From Pseudomonadota bacterium (GTDB lineage: Bacteria; Pseudomonadota; Alphaproteobacteria; Rhizobiales; Aestuariivirgaceae), in the NCBI GenBank assembly GCA_963205315.1, contig CAUJIO010000023.1, positions 83,907-147,906 of the forward strand: a DNA stretch of 64,000 nucleotides, given 5' to 3'. The notes beneath the pieces are model-generated. The model was not told the origin of the DNA. It ran no database searches and was given only the letters and a program-made list of their open reading frames with translations. Within the stretch, counting starts at the first letter, position 1, and each line of letters starts with the position of its first letter. Below, in pieces: positions 1-8,269 of the stretch. A program made the translations under genes and the position numbers.

Positions 1-1
1 T

Positions 2-982
2 GGTGGGCAGCACGAAGCGATCATCACCAAGGAGCTTTTCGACGCTGTTCAGGCAACTTTGGACGAGCAGTCACCCGGAGAGGAAGCGCGGGTCAAGAGA
101 CCGACCGGCGACCTTCTCAAGGGCAAGGTCTTCGACGGCAGCGGCAGCCGCATGCAACCAACCTACAGCAACAAGAAGGGTGTCCGGTACCACTACTATA
201 CATCGTCGAAGCGCCTGCGGTCGGCAAGCGATGATCCGAATGGCATCCGGGTTCCGGCAGGCGATCTCGAGCGGTTGGTGATCTCGGCTGTCGCAGATCG
301 GTTGAGGGATGCCAATCAGATGCAGCAGTGGCTCGCACCCCGGACGTCACCGTCAGAGCTCCTTGGCCTTCTGAGGCGCTGCGCAGATCTTGCCTCGCAC
401 ACTTCATGCAGACCCTTAACAGACACGACCAAAGCCATTGATCTGATTCAGAAAGTGGCGGTCACGAAAAGGAAGATTGAAGTCCTGATCTCAAGTCAGG
501 AGCTTCAGAACCAACTCGGTTTCGCGGCAGCGTCTCATCAGCAGCAAGGCATCAGTCGCGACGGAATACATTCCGCCAACACTTGCGAAGAACCTGATCG
601 AGATACAGATGACGATGCACTGCGTGTCGTCATCGCCAGCCATCTCCTCAGATGTGGCAAACAGGTAAAGCTTGTCCTCGGGCATGAGCCCGATGGGACT
701 AAGAAGGCGAATCCACAGCTGGTCGACATGATCGTCAAGACGCGACGCTGGTACGAAGGGCTCACCTCAAGGCGGTATCCAACACTGCGTTCAATTGCGG
801 CTGAGGAGCAGTGTGACAAATCTTATGTCAGCCGCCTGCTCTCGATCGCCTTCCTCGCACCCGACATCGTCGAAAGCATCTTGACCGGAGATCACGCAGC
901 AACATTCACGCCCGAGCGGCTGCGCAAGGCGTGTCCCCTTCCATTGCGATGGGAAGAGCAGCGCGCCATGTTACTCGACTGA
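2..982 (+). CDS. Large serine recombinase, C-terminal part (5' truncated by window edge)
   Basis: This is the C-terminal part of a recombinase-family site-specific DNA recombinase. The reading frame is open from base 2, so the catalytic N-terminal resolvase domain lies outside the window; a TTG at 59 is in frame but is not the real start. The residues encoded by bases 2-70 (HEAIITKELFDAVQATL) match the end of the recombinase domain. The next segment (LLKGKVFDGSG, then GVRYHYYTS) is the zinc-ribbon region in the alphaproteobacterial form, where the usual zinc cysteines are absent. The last 150 residues hold a helix-turn-helix-like stretch (CDKSYVSRLL). It ends 277 bases from tRNA-Val, which suggests the edge of an integrated element. 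Family identity is secure; the target site is unknown. Confidence 0.85.
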   Translation, partial: GGQHEAIITKELFDAVQATLDEQSPGEEARVKRPTGDLLKGKVFDGSGSRMQPTYSNKKGVRYHYYTSSKRLRSASDDPNGIRVPAGDLERLVISAVADRLRDANQMQQWLAPRTSPSELLGLLRRCADLASHTSCRPLTDTTKAIDLIQKVAVTKRKIEVLISSQELQNQLGFAAASHQQQGISRDGIHSANTCEEPDRDTDDDALRVVIASHLLRCGKQVKLVLGHEPDGTKKANPQLVDMIVKTRRWYEGLTSRRYPTLRSIAAEEQCDKSYVSRLLSIAFLAPDIVESILTGDHAATFTPERLRKACPLPLRWEEQRAMLLD

Positions 983-1007
983 TTCAACAGCAAAACGCGA
1001 TGTGACT

Positions 1008-1026
1008 GCCCGGCCGAGTGCCGGGC
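1008..1026 (+). terminator. Hairpin downstream of the recombinase gene
   Basis: A 7-bp GC-rich inverted repeat (GCCCGGC, loop CGAGT, GCCGGGC) lies 26 bases after the recombinase stop and is followed by TTCTCACTT. The weak T-tract makes this only a possible intrinsic terminator. Confidence 0.4.
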
Positions 1027-1259
1027 TTCTCACTTCGTGATCTCGATACGGCACATCGATACGCGCGATGCGCTTTTTCGTGGTGCATCATTCCGTTGAC
1101 CAGAATTTGGGGATGCAGAGATTCCAGCCGAGAAACTCGGGCAAAGAGACCGCAAAAACGGATGGTCTCGCAAACAGAGACGACGACGCTCCTGTAACCT
1201 CCGGAAATGTCGGAGGAACTCGCAAAGCACCACGGTACTGAGGTTTGGTCAAAAGAGAA
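1027..1259. other. Non-coding stretch between recombinase and tRNA-Val
   Basis: No convincing gene is visible here. A 67-codon frame on the minus strand (1030-1233) has no recognisable features and no ribosome binding site. A small inverted repeat CCTCCG/CGGAGG (1198-1216) and a T-rich run just 3' of the tRNA on the minus strand may help terminate the tRNA transcript. Confidence 0.4.
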
Positions 1260-1334
1260 TGGTGGGTGGTACAGGGATCGAACCTGTGACCCCTACCATG
1301 TCAAGGTAGTGCTCTACCGCTGAGCTAACCACCC
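1260..1334 (-). tRNA. tRNA-Val (anticodon GAC)
   Basis: Read on the minus strand, the sequence begins GGGTGGTTAGCTCAG and folds as a complete cloverleaf. The 7-bp acceptor stem pairs GGGTGGT with ACCACCC. The D arm carries AGCTCAGCGGTAGAGC, and the anticodon stem CTACC/GGTAG closes the loop TTGACAT, giving anticodon GAC (valine). The T arm contains GGTTCGATCCC. The discriminator base is A and the CCA end is encoded (1260-1262). Its 3' end faces the recombinase gene. Confidence 0.97.
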
Positions 1335-1356
1335 ACGCCTGACATCAAGAAGCGCC

Positions 1357-1385
1357 CCTATAGCTGGCCTCGCGGAGGAGCGCAA
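1357..1385 (-). promoter_or_regulatory. Sigma-70-type promoter of tRNA-Val
   Basis: On the minus strand a -35-like TTGCGC (1380-1385) and a -10-like TATAGG (1357-1362) are separated by exactly 17 bases. This would start transcription about 15 bases before the tRNA 5' end at 1334. Confidence 0.55.
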
Positions 1386-1722
1386 GCGTTGTCGAAGCGA
1401 TTATTTTCAGGGCTGGAATCAGCCCGGACTATGAAATCCGGAGCGTTCGCGTGCTGGCTGCGGGATGTTCAAACGCGGCCTACGCATAAAGGCTGAAAAT
1501 TACATCCGGGCTGATCAGCAGGGACAAGACCATCGGCGGTGACGAGCGTGTGTGCTGCCTGATTCGGCGGGAACGGGGTTGTTGGCGCTGGTGAAATCAT
1601 TCGCATCGATGTCCGGGCCCGTCGCGCAAAACCCGCACGGCCTCAATCAAGCCGAATTCAACGCAGGGAACTTTCGCGGGAAAGGTGTTGGCCGGCGGGT
1701 GAGGAATCGAATTGCGGGTTTT
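1386..1722. other. Intergenic region with no recognised feature
   Basis: About 340 bases between the tRNA promoter and the end of cpdR. The visible plus-strand reading frame only mirrors cpdR on the other strand. I see no RNA motif, repeat or mobile element remnant that I can support. Confidence 0.4.
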
Positions 1723-2082
1723 TCAGGCAGCCATCATGCGCTCGACCTCGGCGACGAGATCGCGCAGATGGAACGGCTTGGAAAGAACCTTGGCGTCCTT
1801 GGGTGCCTTGGAATCGGGATGAAGAGCCACGGCGGCAAAGCCGGTGATGAACATGATCTTCAGCGCCGGATCGAGTTCGGAGGCGCGGCGCGCCAGTTCG
1901 ATACCGTCCATTTCCGGCATGACGATGTCGGTGAGCAGCAAGTCGAAGGTCGTCTGCTTGATCTCCTCGAAGGCACTCGCGCCCTCGCCGAAGCTCTGCA
2001 CCTGATGGCCAGCCTTCTCCAGCGCTTTCACCAGAAAGCGCCGCATGTCGTCATCGTCTTCTGCAAGAATGATTTTGGCCAT
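1723..2082 (-). CDS. cpdR: CpdR, single-domain response regulator
   Basis: CpdR is a stand-alone receiver protein that, when unphosphorylated, primes ClpXP for regulated proteolysis, including CtrA turnover, in the alphaproteobacterial cell cycle. The 119-residue product starts MAKIILAEDDDDMRRFLVKA. It carries the acidic pocket (EDDDD), the phosphoacceptor Asp52 in LLLTDIVMPEMDG, the switch residues FITGF, and the conserved SKPFHLRDL near the end. The start at 2082 was chosen because homology begins there, although the frame is open further upstream. It is divergent from the N-formylglutamate amidohydrolase gene, an arrangement known from other rhizobiales. The length and near-family-consensus sequence make the call firm. 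Confidence 0.93.
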   Translation of the reverse strand: MAKIILAEDDDDMRRFLVKALEKAGHQVQSFGEGASAFEEIKQTTFDLLLTDIVMPEMDGIELARRASELDPALKIMFITGFAAVALHPDSKAPKDAKVLSKPFHLRDLVAEVERMMAA

Positions 2083-2252
2083 GGTCTTCGCTGTCATTCT
2101 ACCCGTCATCCACCCGGTTTGGGAACACCCCAATGCACCGGAAGCCGTTTTAATGGTCAGGGGTAAATGGGGTATGAAGCCTGCACCGCTCTGGACAGTT
2201 GATCACGGCTCATGGATGATATGAGCAATACCTTGGCATAGATGTTGCCGGC

Positions 2253-3143
2253 ATGATGGACAAAGACAAGACCTTGGCATTCGAAATCATTCCTCCCGCC
2301 GAATGGACGGCACCCGCCGTGTTCAATTCGCCGCACAGCGGACGGCAGTTCCCCCCGCAATTCCTGCGTCAGTCGCGCTTGTCTCAGTCTGCCTTGCGGA
2401 AATCCGAGGATTGTTATGTCGATGAGCTGTTCGGATCCTGCGTCAGGCATGGTGCGCCAATGTTGCGCGCAATGGTGCCGCGCAGCTTCATCGATCTCAA
2501 CCGGGAGCCCTACGAGCTTGATCCGCGCATGTTTTCCGGCAACCTGCCGGGCTATGCGAACACCGGCTCGCCGCGCGTTGCCGGCGGCCTTGGCACCATT
2601 CCGCGCATCGTCTCCGAAGGCGAGGACATCTATCGCGGACGTCTCGACTTCGCAGAGGTCCGGCATCGCATAGATCAGGTCTACATGCCCTATCACCGCA
2701 CGCTTGCGGCACTGGTGAAGGAAGTGATGGCCAAGGCCGGCGAGGTTTTGCTGATCGATTGCCATTCCATGCCGGCCAGCGCCACGGCGCATGTCACGCC
2801 TCCGGTATCCGGCAACATCGACATCGTGCTCGGGGATCGCTTCGGCTCCTCATGCTCTGAAGATATTTCCACATTCGCCCAGGAACGTCTGCAGGCGCAT
2901 GGCTTGCGTGTTCTCCGCAACAAGCCTTATGCCGGAGGCTTCATCACCCAGAATTATGGTGCACCGCACAAAGGCCAGCACGCTCTGCAAATCGAAGTCA
3001 ACCGCAACCTCTACGTGAACGAGACGACACTCAGGAAGACTGCAAACTTCGAAGGCTTGAAAACCACGCTCGAAAGCGTCATCTGCGATCTGCTTGTTTT
3101 CGTGGAAAACCGCTTCAATCCCCGGCAGTTGGCAGCCGAATAG
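2253..3143 (+). CDS. N-formylglutamate amidohydrolase family protein
   Basis: The protein (296 residues) belongs to the N-formylglutamate amidohydrolase family, zinc enzymes that hydrolyse N-formyl-L-glutamate to formate and glutamate, as in the last step of one histidine degradation route. Visible family motifs are FNSPHSGR near residue 24, the following RKSEDCYVDELF, FIDLNRE, LIDCHSMP in the middle, and a C-terminal ALQIEVNRNLY. No other hut genes are present in the window. The conserved context with cpdR and hisN suggests a housekeeping role, and the true substrate in this family branch is not certain. The first of two consecutive ATG codons was taken as start. Confidence 0.85.
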   Translation: MMDKDKTLAFEIIPPAEWTAPAVFNSPHSGRQFPPQFLRQSRLSQSALRKSEDCYVDELFGSCVRHGAPMLRAMVPRSFIDLNREPYELDPRMFSGNLPGYANTGSPRVAGGLGTIPRIVSEGEDIYRGRLDFAEVRHRIDQVYMPYHRTLAALVKEVMAKAGEVLLIDCHSMPASATAHVTPPVSGNIDIVLGDRFGSSCSEDISTFAQERLQAHGLRVLRNKPYAGGFITQNYGAPHKGQHALQIEVNRNLYVNETTLRKTANFEGLKTTLESVICDLLVFVENRFNPRQLAAE

Positions 3144-3151
3144 CTGCAACA

Positions 3152-3237
3152 AGAAAAAAGGGCCGATGCACCAAGGTGATCGGCCCAAGTCTAGGGAGGA
3201 AACGCCCAGGAAGGGCTGCAAGGCATCGCTGCCTCAC
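3152..3237 (-). ncRNA. mmgR: MmgR / suhB-type (alpha-r8) trans-acting small RNA
   Basis: Read on the minus strand there is an upstream stem (GGCA/TGCC), then a GCCC/GGGC hairpin, then the single-stranded run TTTCCTCCCT, then a strong terminator hairpin GGGCCGAT...ATCGGCCC followed by TTTTTTCTT. This order, with the unpaired UUUCCUCCCU between two stem-loops, matches the alphaproteobacterial MmgR/suhB RNA as I remember it. The position also fits: in rhizobia this RNA lies in the gap beside an inositol-monophosphatase-family gene, here hisN, and opposite to it. In Sinorhizobium meliloti MmgR restrains polyhydroxybutyrate accumulation. The ends are estimates from the promoter and T-tract. Confidence 0.75.
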
Positions 3238-3243
3238 AACCGC

Positions 3244-3273
3244 TATTTGGCAGTGCAAAAGCATTTGTTCAAG
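3244..3273 (-). promoter_or_regulatory. Promoter of the MmgR-like sRNA
   Basis: On the minus strand CTTGAA (3268-3273) and CAAATA (3244-3249) form -35 and -10 elements 18 bases apart, placing the start near 3237, at the 5' side of the predicted RNA. Confidence 0.5.
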
Positions 3274-3501
3274 TGGATTCCTGCAAAATTTTGCTCAGAC
3301 GGTCAAATTCTGCTCTGGAAACCCGCTGAAAACCAGTATCATCTATTTGAAATATATATTGAATTTCAGACAGACTTGGCAACCTCATAAAGTCATGCAA
3401 ATTTTGCATGTCGATGGAATTTATGGTGCAACGCACAAAAACTCTGGCCTTGAGGCCATGGGTCCCCTCTTCTAGGACGTTCTCACAACAAGGATTCGAA
3501 T

Positions 3502-4293
3502 ATGGCGCAGCCCGATTGGATGGAACTCACGCACTTCGCAATTGCGCTGGCAAAGGCCTCTGCTTCGGAGATCCTGCCGTTTTTCCGCCGCAACACCGCG
3601 ATCGACGTCAAGCAGGCCATCGCCTGGGATCCGGTGACCGAGGGCGACCGGGCCGGCGAGCGCATTATCCGCCAGATGATTGAAGACCGTTACCCGGACC
3701 ACGGCATCAACGGCGAGGAATATGGTATCAAGGAAAGCTCCTCGCCGTTCAGATGGGTGCTGGACCCCGTGGACGGCACGCGGTCCTTTGTCTGCGGCAT
3801 GCCGACCTGGGCCACCCTCATCGGCCTGAGCTATGAGGACCGGCCCGTCATCGGCCTGATGAACCAGCCCGTTGTCGGCGACATGTTCTACGGCAGTCCC
3901 GACGGGGCGTGGCACGACTATCAGGGCCAGATGGAGCCCATCCGGACCCGCAGCGGCGTTCCGCTCTCTGGTGCCATGATCGGAACCACGGCGCCGGAGC
4001 TTTATCGCAGCCCGGCCGACCAGGCGGCTTTCCAGCGCCTGCGTGGCAAGGCCCGGCTCACCCGCTATGGTGGGGATGCCTATTTCTTCTGCATGGTGGC
4101 GGCGGGCCATCTTGATATCGCCATGGACTGCGGCCTTCAGGCCTATGACATTTCCCCCCTGTTGCCGATCGTGACGGGCGCGGGCGGTGCAGCCGCCGAA
4201 TGGACCGGCAAGGATCCGGCCAGGGGTGGCAATGTCATCACCGCCGGATCACAGGCCCTGCTGGAGGAAGCCATGGCAGAAATGTCCGGCTGA
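3502..4293 (+). CDS. hisN: Histidinol-phosphatase (inositol monophosphatase family)
   Basis: HisN removes phosphate from histidinol phosphate, the penultimate step of histidine synthesis, in organisms that lack a HisB-type phosphatase. The 263-residue protein has the Mg2+-dependent IMPase fold signatures: NGEEYG at residues 70-75 supplies the metal-binding Glu, WVLDPVDGTRSF at 85-96 holds the two catalytic Asp residues (88 and 91), and a late AYDISPLLPIV supplies the third Asp. An AAGGA ribosome binding site precedes the ATG at 3502. It lies downstream of the N-formylglutamate amidohydrolase and the sRNA, as in other rhizobiales. Other IMPase-family phosphatases are alternatives, but the sequence is closest to HisN as I know it. 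Confidence 0.85.
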   Translation: MAQPDWMELTHFAIALAKASASEILPFFRRNTAIDVKQAIAWDPVTEGDRAGERIIRQMIEDRYPDHGINGEEYGIKESSSPFRWVLDPVDGTRSFVCGMPTWATLIGLSYEDRPVIGLMNQPVVGDMFYGSPDGAWHDYQGQMEPIRTRSGVPLSGAMIGTTAPELYRSPADQAAFQRLRGKARLTRYGGDAYFFCMVAAGHLDIAMDCGLQAYDISPLLPIVTGAGGAAAEWTGKDPARGGNVITAGSQALLEEAMAEMSG

Positions 4294-4342
4294 TTGCGCC
4301 GCGCGGCCCGGCCCGTATAGTGCGGTGCTCAAGGAGTACAAG

Positions 4343-6136
4343 ATGACCTCATTGCTGACCTGGGCCGAGGCCGCATCCCGCCTGATCGATACCGCAATGG
4401 GCCGCGCCAGGGCCGATATGGTGATCCGCGGTGGCGCCTGGGTGAACGTACATTCCGGCGAGATCATTCCGGACACCGACATCGCCATTTCCGCCGGGCG
4501 CTTCGCCTATGTCGGGCCGGATGCGTCTCACGCCATCGGGCCGCAAACGAAGGTCATCGAGGCCGAAGGCCGCTACATGGTTCCGGGTCTCTGTGATGGC
4601 CATATGCATGTCGAGAGCGGCATGGTGACGGTCACCGAATTCGCCCGCGCCGTCATTCCGCACGGCACCACCTCGATGTTCATCGACCCGCACGAGATCG
4701 CCAATGTGCTGGGCCTGCCCGGCGTCCGGCTGATGCATGACGAGGCGATGGGCCTGCCCGTGAACGTCTTCGTGCAGATGCCGTCCTGCGTGCCCAGCGC
4801 CCCCGGCCTTGAAAACCCTGGTGCCGAACTGGGACCCGGCGAAGTGCGTGAGGCCATGGCCTGGCCCAATATCATCGGCTTGGGCGAGATGATGAACTTC
4901 CCCGGCGTGATCAATGGCGATGCCAAGATGCTGGCCGAAATTGCGGCGACGCAGGCGGCAGGCAAGACCGTGGGCGGCCATTACGCCTCGCCCGATCTTG
5001 GCCTGCCCTTCCACGCCTATGCCGCGGGCGGACCCGCCGATGACCATGAGGGCACCCGCGCCGAAGATGCCATCGCCCGTGTGCGGCAGGGCATGCGCGC
5101 CATGCTGAGGCTGGGTTCGGCCTGGTATGATGTCGCGGCGCAGGTGAAGGCCATCACCGAATCCGGTCTAGACTCGCGCAATTTCATTCTGTGTACAGAT
5201 GATTGCCATTCTGGCACGCTCGTCAACGATGGCCACATGAACCGCGTCGTCCGCCATGCCATTGCGCAAGGCCTGAAACCGGTCACCGCCATCCAGATGG
5301 CAACGCTGAACACCGCGCAGCATTTCGGCCTCGAGCGCGAGCTGGGTTCGATCACGCCCGGACGGCGGGCCGATCTCTTCCTCACCTCGGACTTGTCGAC
5401 ATTGCCGATTGAGCTCGTCATCGCCCGGGGCGTCGTCATGGCCGAAAACGGCAGGCTCCAGGCTGACATCCCCCCGTTTGCCTATCCCGCCTCCGCCAGG
5501 AACACCGTGAAGATGGCGCGCGAACTGACAGCGTCAGACTTCGCCATCGCCGCCCCCAAGGGTGCGAATGAAGTCACTGCCCGGGTCATCGGCGTGATTG
5601 AAAATCAGGCTCCCACCAAAGCCCTCGAAAAACGCCTGAAAGTCTCATCGGGCCTCGTCGACACTGGCCTGGAGTCAGGCGTATGCCAGATTGCCGTGGT
5701 CGAGCGTCACAAGGCGACCGGCGGCGTCGTAAACGCCTTCGTTTCGGGCTTCGGATATGATGTCGACTGTGCCGTGGCCTCGACCGTCGCTCACGACAGC
5801 CACCACATGATCGTCGTCGGCACCAACCGCTCCGACATGGCGATGGCCGCCAACATCCTTAAGAGCGTTGGAGGCGGCGCCGTGGTTGTGAGCAAGGGCC
5901 GGCAACTGGCGCTCGTGGAACTCCCGATCGCCGGCCTGATGTCGGACGAGCGCGCCGAGATCGTGGCGCGCAAGGCAGACCAGCTGGTTGCCGCCATGAA
6001 GGCCTGCGGCTGCACCCTCAACAACGCCTACATGCAGCACTCGCTGCTGGCTCTGGTGGTCATTCCGGAACTGCGTATTTCGGACGTCGGCCTTGTCGAC
6101 GTCCGCACCTTTGAGAAAGTCGACCTGTTCCTCTGA
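4343..6136 (+). CDS. ade: Adenine deaminase
   Basis: Ade converts adenine to hypoxanthine and ammonia in purine salvage. The 597-residue protein is an amidohydrolase-superfamily enzyme: the metal-binding HMHVE motif is at residues 87-91, followed by a FIDPHEIANVLG segment, a second metal region (GGHYASPD), and the CTDDCHSGTLVNDGH motif typical of the Ade subgroup. The C-terminal domain contains FVSGFGYD and HDSHHMIVVGTN, also family hallmarks. The ATG at 4343 is preceded by AAGGAG with good spacing; the frame is open further upstream but homology starts here. It follows hisN after 49 bases and may be co-transcribed. Confidence 0.93.
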   Translation: MTSLLTWAEAASRLIDTAMGRARADMVIRGGAWVNVHSGEIIPDTDIAISAGRFAYVGPDASHAIGPQTKVIEAEGRYMVPGLCDGHMHVESGMVTVTEFARAVIPHGTTSMFIDPHEIANVLGLPGVRLMHDEAMGLPVNVFVQMPSCVPSAPGLENPGAELGPGEVREAMAWPNIIGLGEMMNFPGVINGDAKMLAEIAATQAAGKTVGGHYASPDLGLPFHAYAAGGPADDHEGTRAEDAIARVRQGMRAMLRLGSAWYDVAAQVKAITESGLDSRNFILCTDDCHSGTLVNDGHMNRVVRHAIAQGLKPVTAIQMATLNTAQHFGLERELGSITPGRRADLFLTSDLSTLPIELVIARGVVMAENGRLQADIPPFAYPASARNTVKMARELTASDFAIAAPKGANEVTARVIGVIENQAPTKALEKRLKVSSGLVDTGLESGVCQIAVVERHKATGGVVNAFVSGFGYDVDCAVASTVAHDSHHMIVVGTNRSDMAMAANILKSVGGGAVVVSKGRQLALVELPIAGLMSDERAEIVARKADQLVAAMKACGCTLNNAYMQHSLLALVVIPELRISDVGLVDVRTFEKVDLFL

Positions 6137-6219
6137 AAAGCCCGCATTGCGCGGGCTCGGTGCTGCGCTATGATCGTCCCTGGCGGGGGCCGTCAAAGAT
6201 ACAGCACAAGGAGGAAGCC

Positions 6220-6780
6220 ATGGTTCGAGCATTGATCCGGATGGCCGCGACGGCGCTGGCAATGAGCATGATTCCGTCGGCCCTGGCGGAAACACGATCG
6301 GTCTACATCTCGCCTGCGACGATGGGCGTGCAGCCGGTATACCGGAGCGACATTCTCAATCCGGTCCTTCTGACGGACAAGGGCGATTCGAGCATTCGCG
6401 TCGGCTTCATGTTGCCGCCCGACTATTCCCCAAACACGACGGTGACGTTGCGCATCCATATGCAGTCCGCGACCAGCTGTTCGATTGTCTTTGGCGTGCT
6501 CTATTTCGACCGCTCGCGGCCGGGCCAGGACATTTACGAAACGTCTCCGCCGAATGTGGACGGCATGACCAAGGCAAATATGGCGGTCGTCAGTCTTCCG
6601 GCGCAGAAACTGACTGCAAAGACATTTCAAATCAGCGCACCGCTGAAAGCGCCATTCACCGGCCAGAAACCCGGCGACGGATTCCTGGCGTGGTTCGAGC
6701 GCAGCAAAACGAATCCGCTCGATACCTGCGGAATCATCACGATCTGGCACGCTGAGGCCCGTTACACGTCGGCACCGTAA
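6220..6780 (+). CDS. Small secreted protein of unknown function
   Basis: I do not recognise this 186-residue protein. It starts MVRALIRMAATALAMSMIPS and has a typical Sec signal peptide with likely cleavage after ALA, near residue 24. The mature part is predicted to be beta-rich, with hydrophobic strands alternating with Asp/Gly/Pro turns and two cysteines far apart (CSIVFG and DTCGIIT) that could form a disulfide. The start was chosen for its strong AAGGAGG ribosome binding site; an in-frame start at 6160 lacks one. It sits alone after ade and convergent with dksA. Periplasmic or surface location is inferred. Confidence 0.7.
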   Translation: MVRALIRMAATALAMSMIPSALAETRSVYISPATMGVQPVYRSDILNPVLLTDKGDSSIRVGFMLPPDYSPNTTVTLRIHMQSATSCSIVFGVLYFDRSRPGQDIYETSPPNVDGMTKANMAVVSLPAQKLTAKTFQISAPLKAPFTGQKPGDGFLAWFERSKTNPLDTCGIITIWHAEARYTSAP

Positions 6781-6808
6781 TCACGATGCCGGCGCCGGCG
6801 GTGAGCGC

Positions 6809-7225
6809 TCAATCGTCCCGGTATACCCGCTCGCGGCGCTCGTGGCGTTCCTGCGCCTCGATCGACAGCGTGGCGATGGGGCGTGCGTCCAGCCGGCGAA
6901 GGCTGATGGGATCACCCGTCTCCTCGCAGTAACCATAGGACCCGTCTTCAATCCGCTTCAGCGCCGCATCGATCTTTGAGATCAGCTTGCGCTGGCGGTC
7001 ACGCGTCCGGAGTTCCAGCGAGCGGTCGGTCTCCGAGGAGGCACGGTCCGCAAGATCCGGCAGGACGTGATTCTCATCCTGCAGGTGGGTAATCGTTTCC
7101 CGGCTTTCCTTGAGGATATCTTCCTTCCAGCTCATCAGCTTGGTGCGGAAATAATCCCTTTGCCGCTCATTCATGAACGGCTCGTCATCACTGGGTTTGT
7201 AGTCTTCGTCGACTTCGACAGCCAT
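6809..7225 (-). CDS. dksA: DksA-family RNA polymerase-binding transcription factor
   Basis: DksA binds the secondary channel of RNA polymerase and, with ppGpp, redirects transcription in the stringent response. The 138-residue product starts MAVEVDEDYKPSDDEPFMN and contains the coiled coil with the tip residues DLADRASSETDR, followed by the C4-type region GYCEETGDPISLRRLDARP. Only the first of the four zinc cysteines of E. coli DksA remains, which is usual for the alphaproteobacterial form, so zinc binding is probably lost. A GAGAG ribosome binding site supports the start at 7225. It is convergent with the small secreted protein gene and divergent from the MoxR gene. Confidence 0.92.
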   Translation of the reverse strand: MAVEVDEDYKPSDDEPFMNERQRDYFRTKLMSWKEDILKESRETITHLQDENHVLPDLADRASSETDRSLELRTRDRQRKLISKIDAALKRIEDGSYGYCEETGDPISLRRLDARPIATLSIEAQERHERRERVYRDD

Positions 7226-7421
7226 CTCGAACTCTCTTTCAACCCTCTCGTGGCGCGGGCTTATAGCGGCACGCCACGGCTTCCACAATAGGCTGGGATG
7301 ACAACCGCAAACACCATCCACATGCCCCCTATCGCCATGATTTGGCGACGTTTTCATGACATATGACACAAATCCCTGAAAATCTGGCAAACAGCTTCGG
7401 TGACATCCGAAGGAACCCCGC

Positions 7422-8267
7422 ATGCGCTTTGAAGGCACCGCCGACTACGTCGTCACCGATGATCTCCGCATGGCGGTCAATGCCGCCATCGTGCTCGAAC
7501 GGCCACTGCTGGTGAAGGGCGAGCCGGGCACCGGAAAAACCGTACTGGCCCGCGAAATCGCGACGTCAATTGGCTGCCCCATCATCGAATGGCACATCAA
7601 GTCCACCACCAAGGCGCAGCAGGGACTTTACGAATATGACGCCGTCGCCCGCCTGCGTGATTCGCAGCTTGGCGATTCGCGCGTCCACGACATTCACAAC
7701 TACATCCGCCGTGGCAAGCTGTGGGAGGCCTTCACGCTTGAGCAGCGCCCGGTGCTGCTGATCGACGAGATCGACAAGGCCGACATCGAGTTCCCCAACG
7801 ATCTGCTGCAGGAACTCGATCGCATGGAATTCTTCGTCTACGAAACCGGCCAGACGGTGAAGGCGGCGCGCCGCCCCATCGTCGTCATCACCTCCAACAA
7901 CGAGAAGGAATTGCCGGATGCCTTCCTGCGCCGCTGCTTCTTCCACTACATCAAGTTCCCCGATGCGGAGACCATGCAGCAGATCGTCGACGTGCATTTC
8001 CCCGGCATCAAGAAGAAGCTCGTCGCCGAAGCCCTCAACATTTTCTTTGAACTGCGCGATGTGCCGGGCCTCAAGAAGAAGCCCTCGACGTCGGAACTCC
8101 TCGACTGGCTGAAGCTCTTGCTCAACGAAGACATGGCGCCTGAAACCCTGCGCGAGCGCGATCCCCGCAAGGTCATCCCGCCACTGCATGGCGCATTGTT
8201 GAAGAACGAGCAGGATGTCATGCTGTTCGAGCGCTTGGCATTCATGGCACGGCGCGAGGACCGCTGA
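7422..8267 (+). CDS. MoxR-family AAA+ ATPase
   Basis: MoxR ATPases act as chaperones that insert metals or activate partner enzymes, generally with a VWA-domain partner. This 281-residue protein has a Walker A motif GEPGTGKT (residues 33-40), a Walker B motif VLLIDEID (111-118), a sensor-1 region VVITSNNEKELP and the arginine-finger region AFLRRCFFHYIKFP. It closely resembles the CoxD/MoxR subgroup that in many alphaproteobacteria sits beside a CoxE-like VWA gene. Here that partner gene (18666-19841) is about 10 kb away on the same strand. The ankyrin gene follows after 2 bases. Confidence 0.9.
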   Translation: MRFEGTADYVVTDDLRMAVNAAIVLERPLLVKGEPGTGKTVLAREIATSIGCPIIEWHIKSTTKAQQGLYEYDAVARLRDSQLGDSRVHDIHNYIRRGKLWEAFTLEQRPVLLIDEIDKADIEFPNDLLQELDRMEFFVYETGQTVKAARRPIVVITSNNEKELPDAFLRRCFFHYIKFPDAETMQQIVDVHFPGIKKKLVAEALNIFFELRDVPGLKKKPSTSELLDWLKLLLNEDMAPETLRERDPRKVIPPLHGALLKNEQDVMLFERLAFMARREDR

Positions 8268-8269
8268 TC

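Noticed and set aside
1030..1233. 67-codon frame between the recombinase and the tRNA on the minus strand
   Set aside because: No ribosome binding site, no motif and overlap with the region just 3' of the tRNA; coding cannot be supported.
4187..4342. Upstream extension of the adenine deaminase frame into hisN
   Set aside because: The extension overlaps hisN coding sequence and has no similarity to Ade; ATG 4343 with AAGGAG is clearly better.
6139..6157. Hairpin AGCCCGC/GCGGGCT after the adenine deaminase gene
   Set aside because: A good stem, but with no T-tract on the plus strand and no minus-strand gene ending there; could be a structural element but is not a supported terminator.
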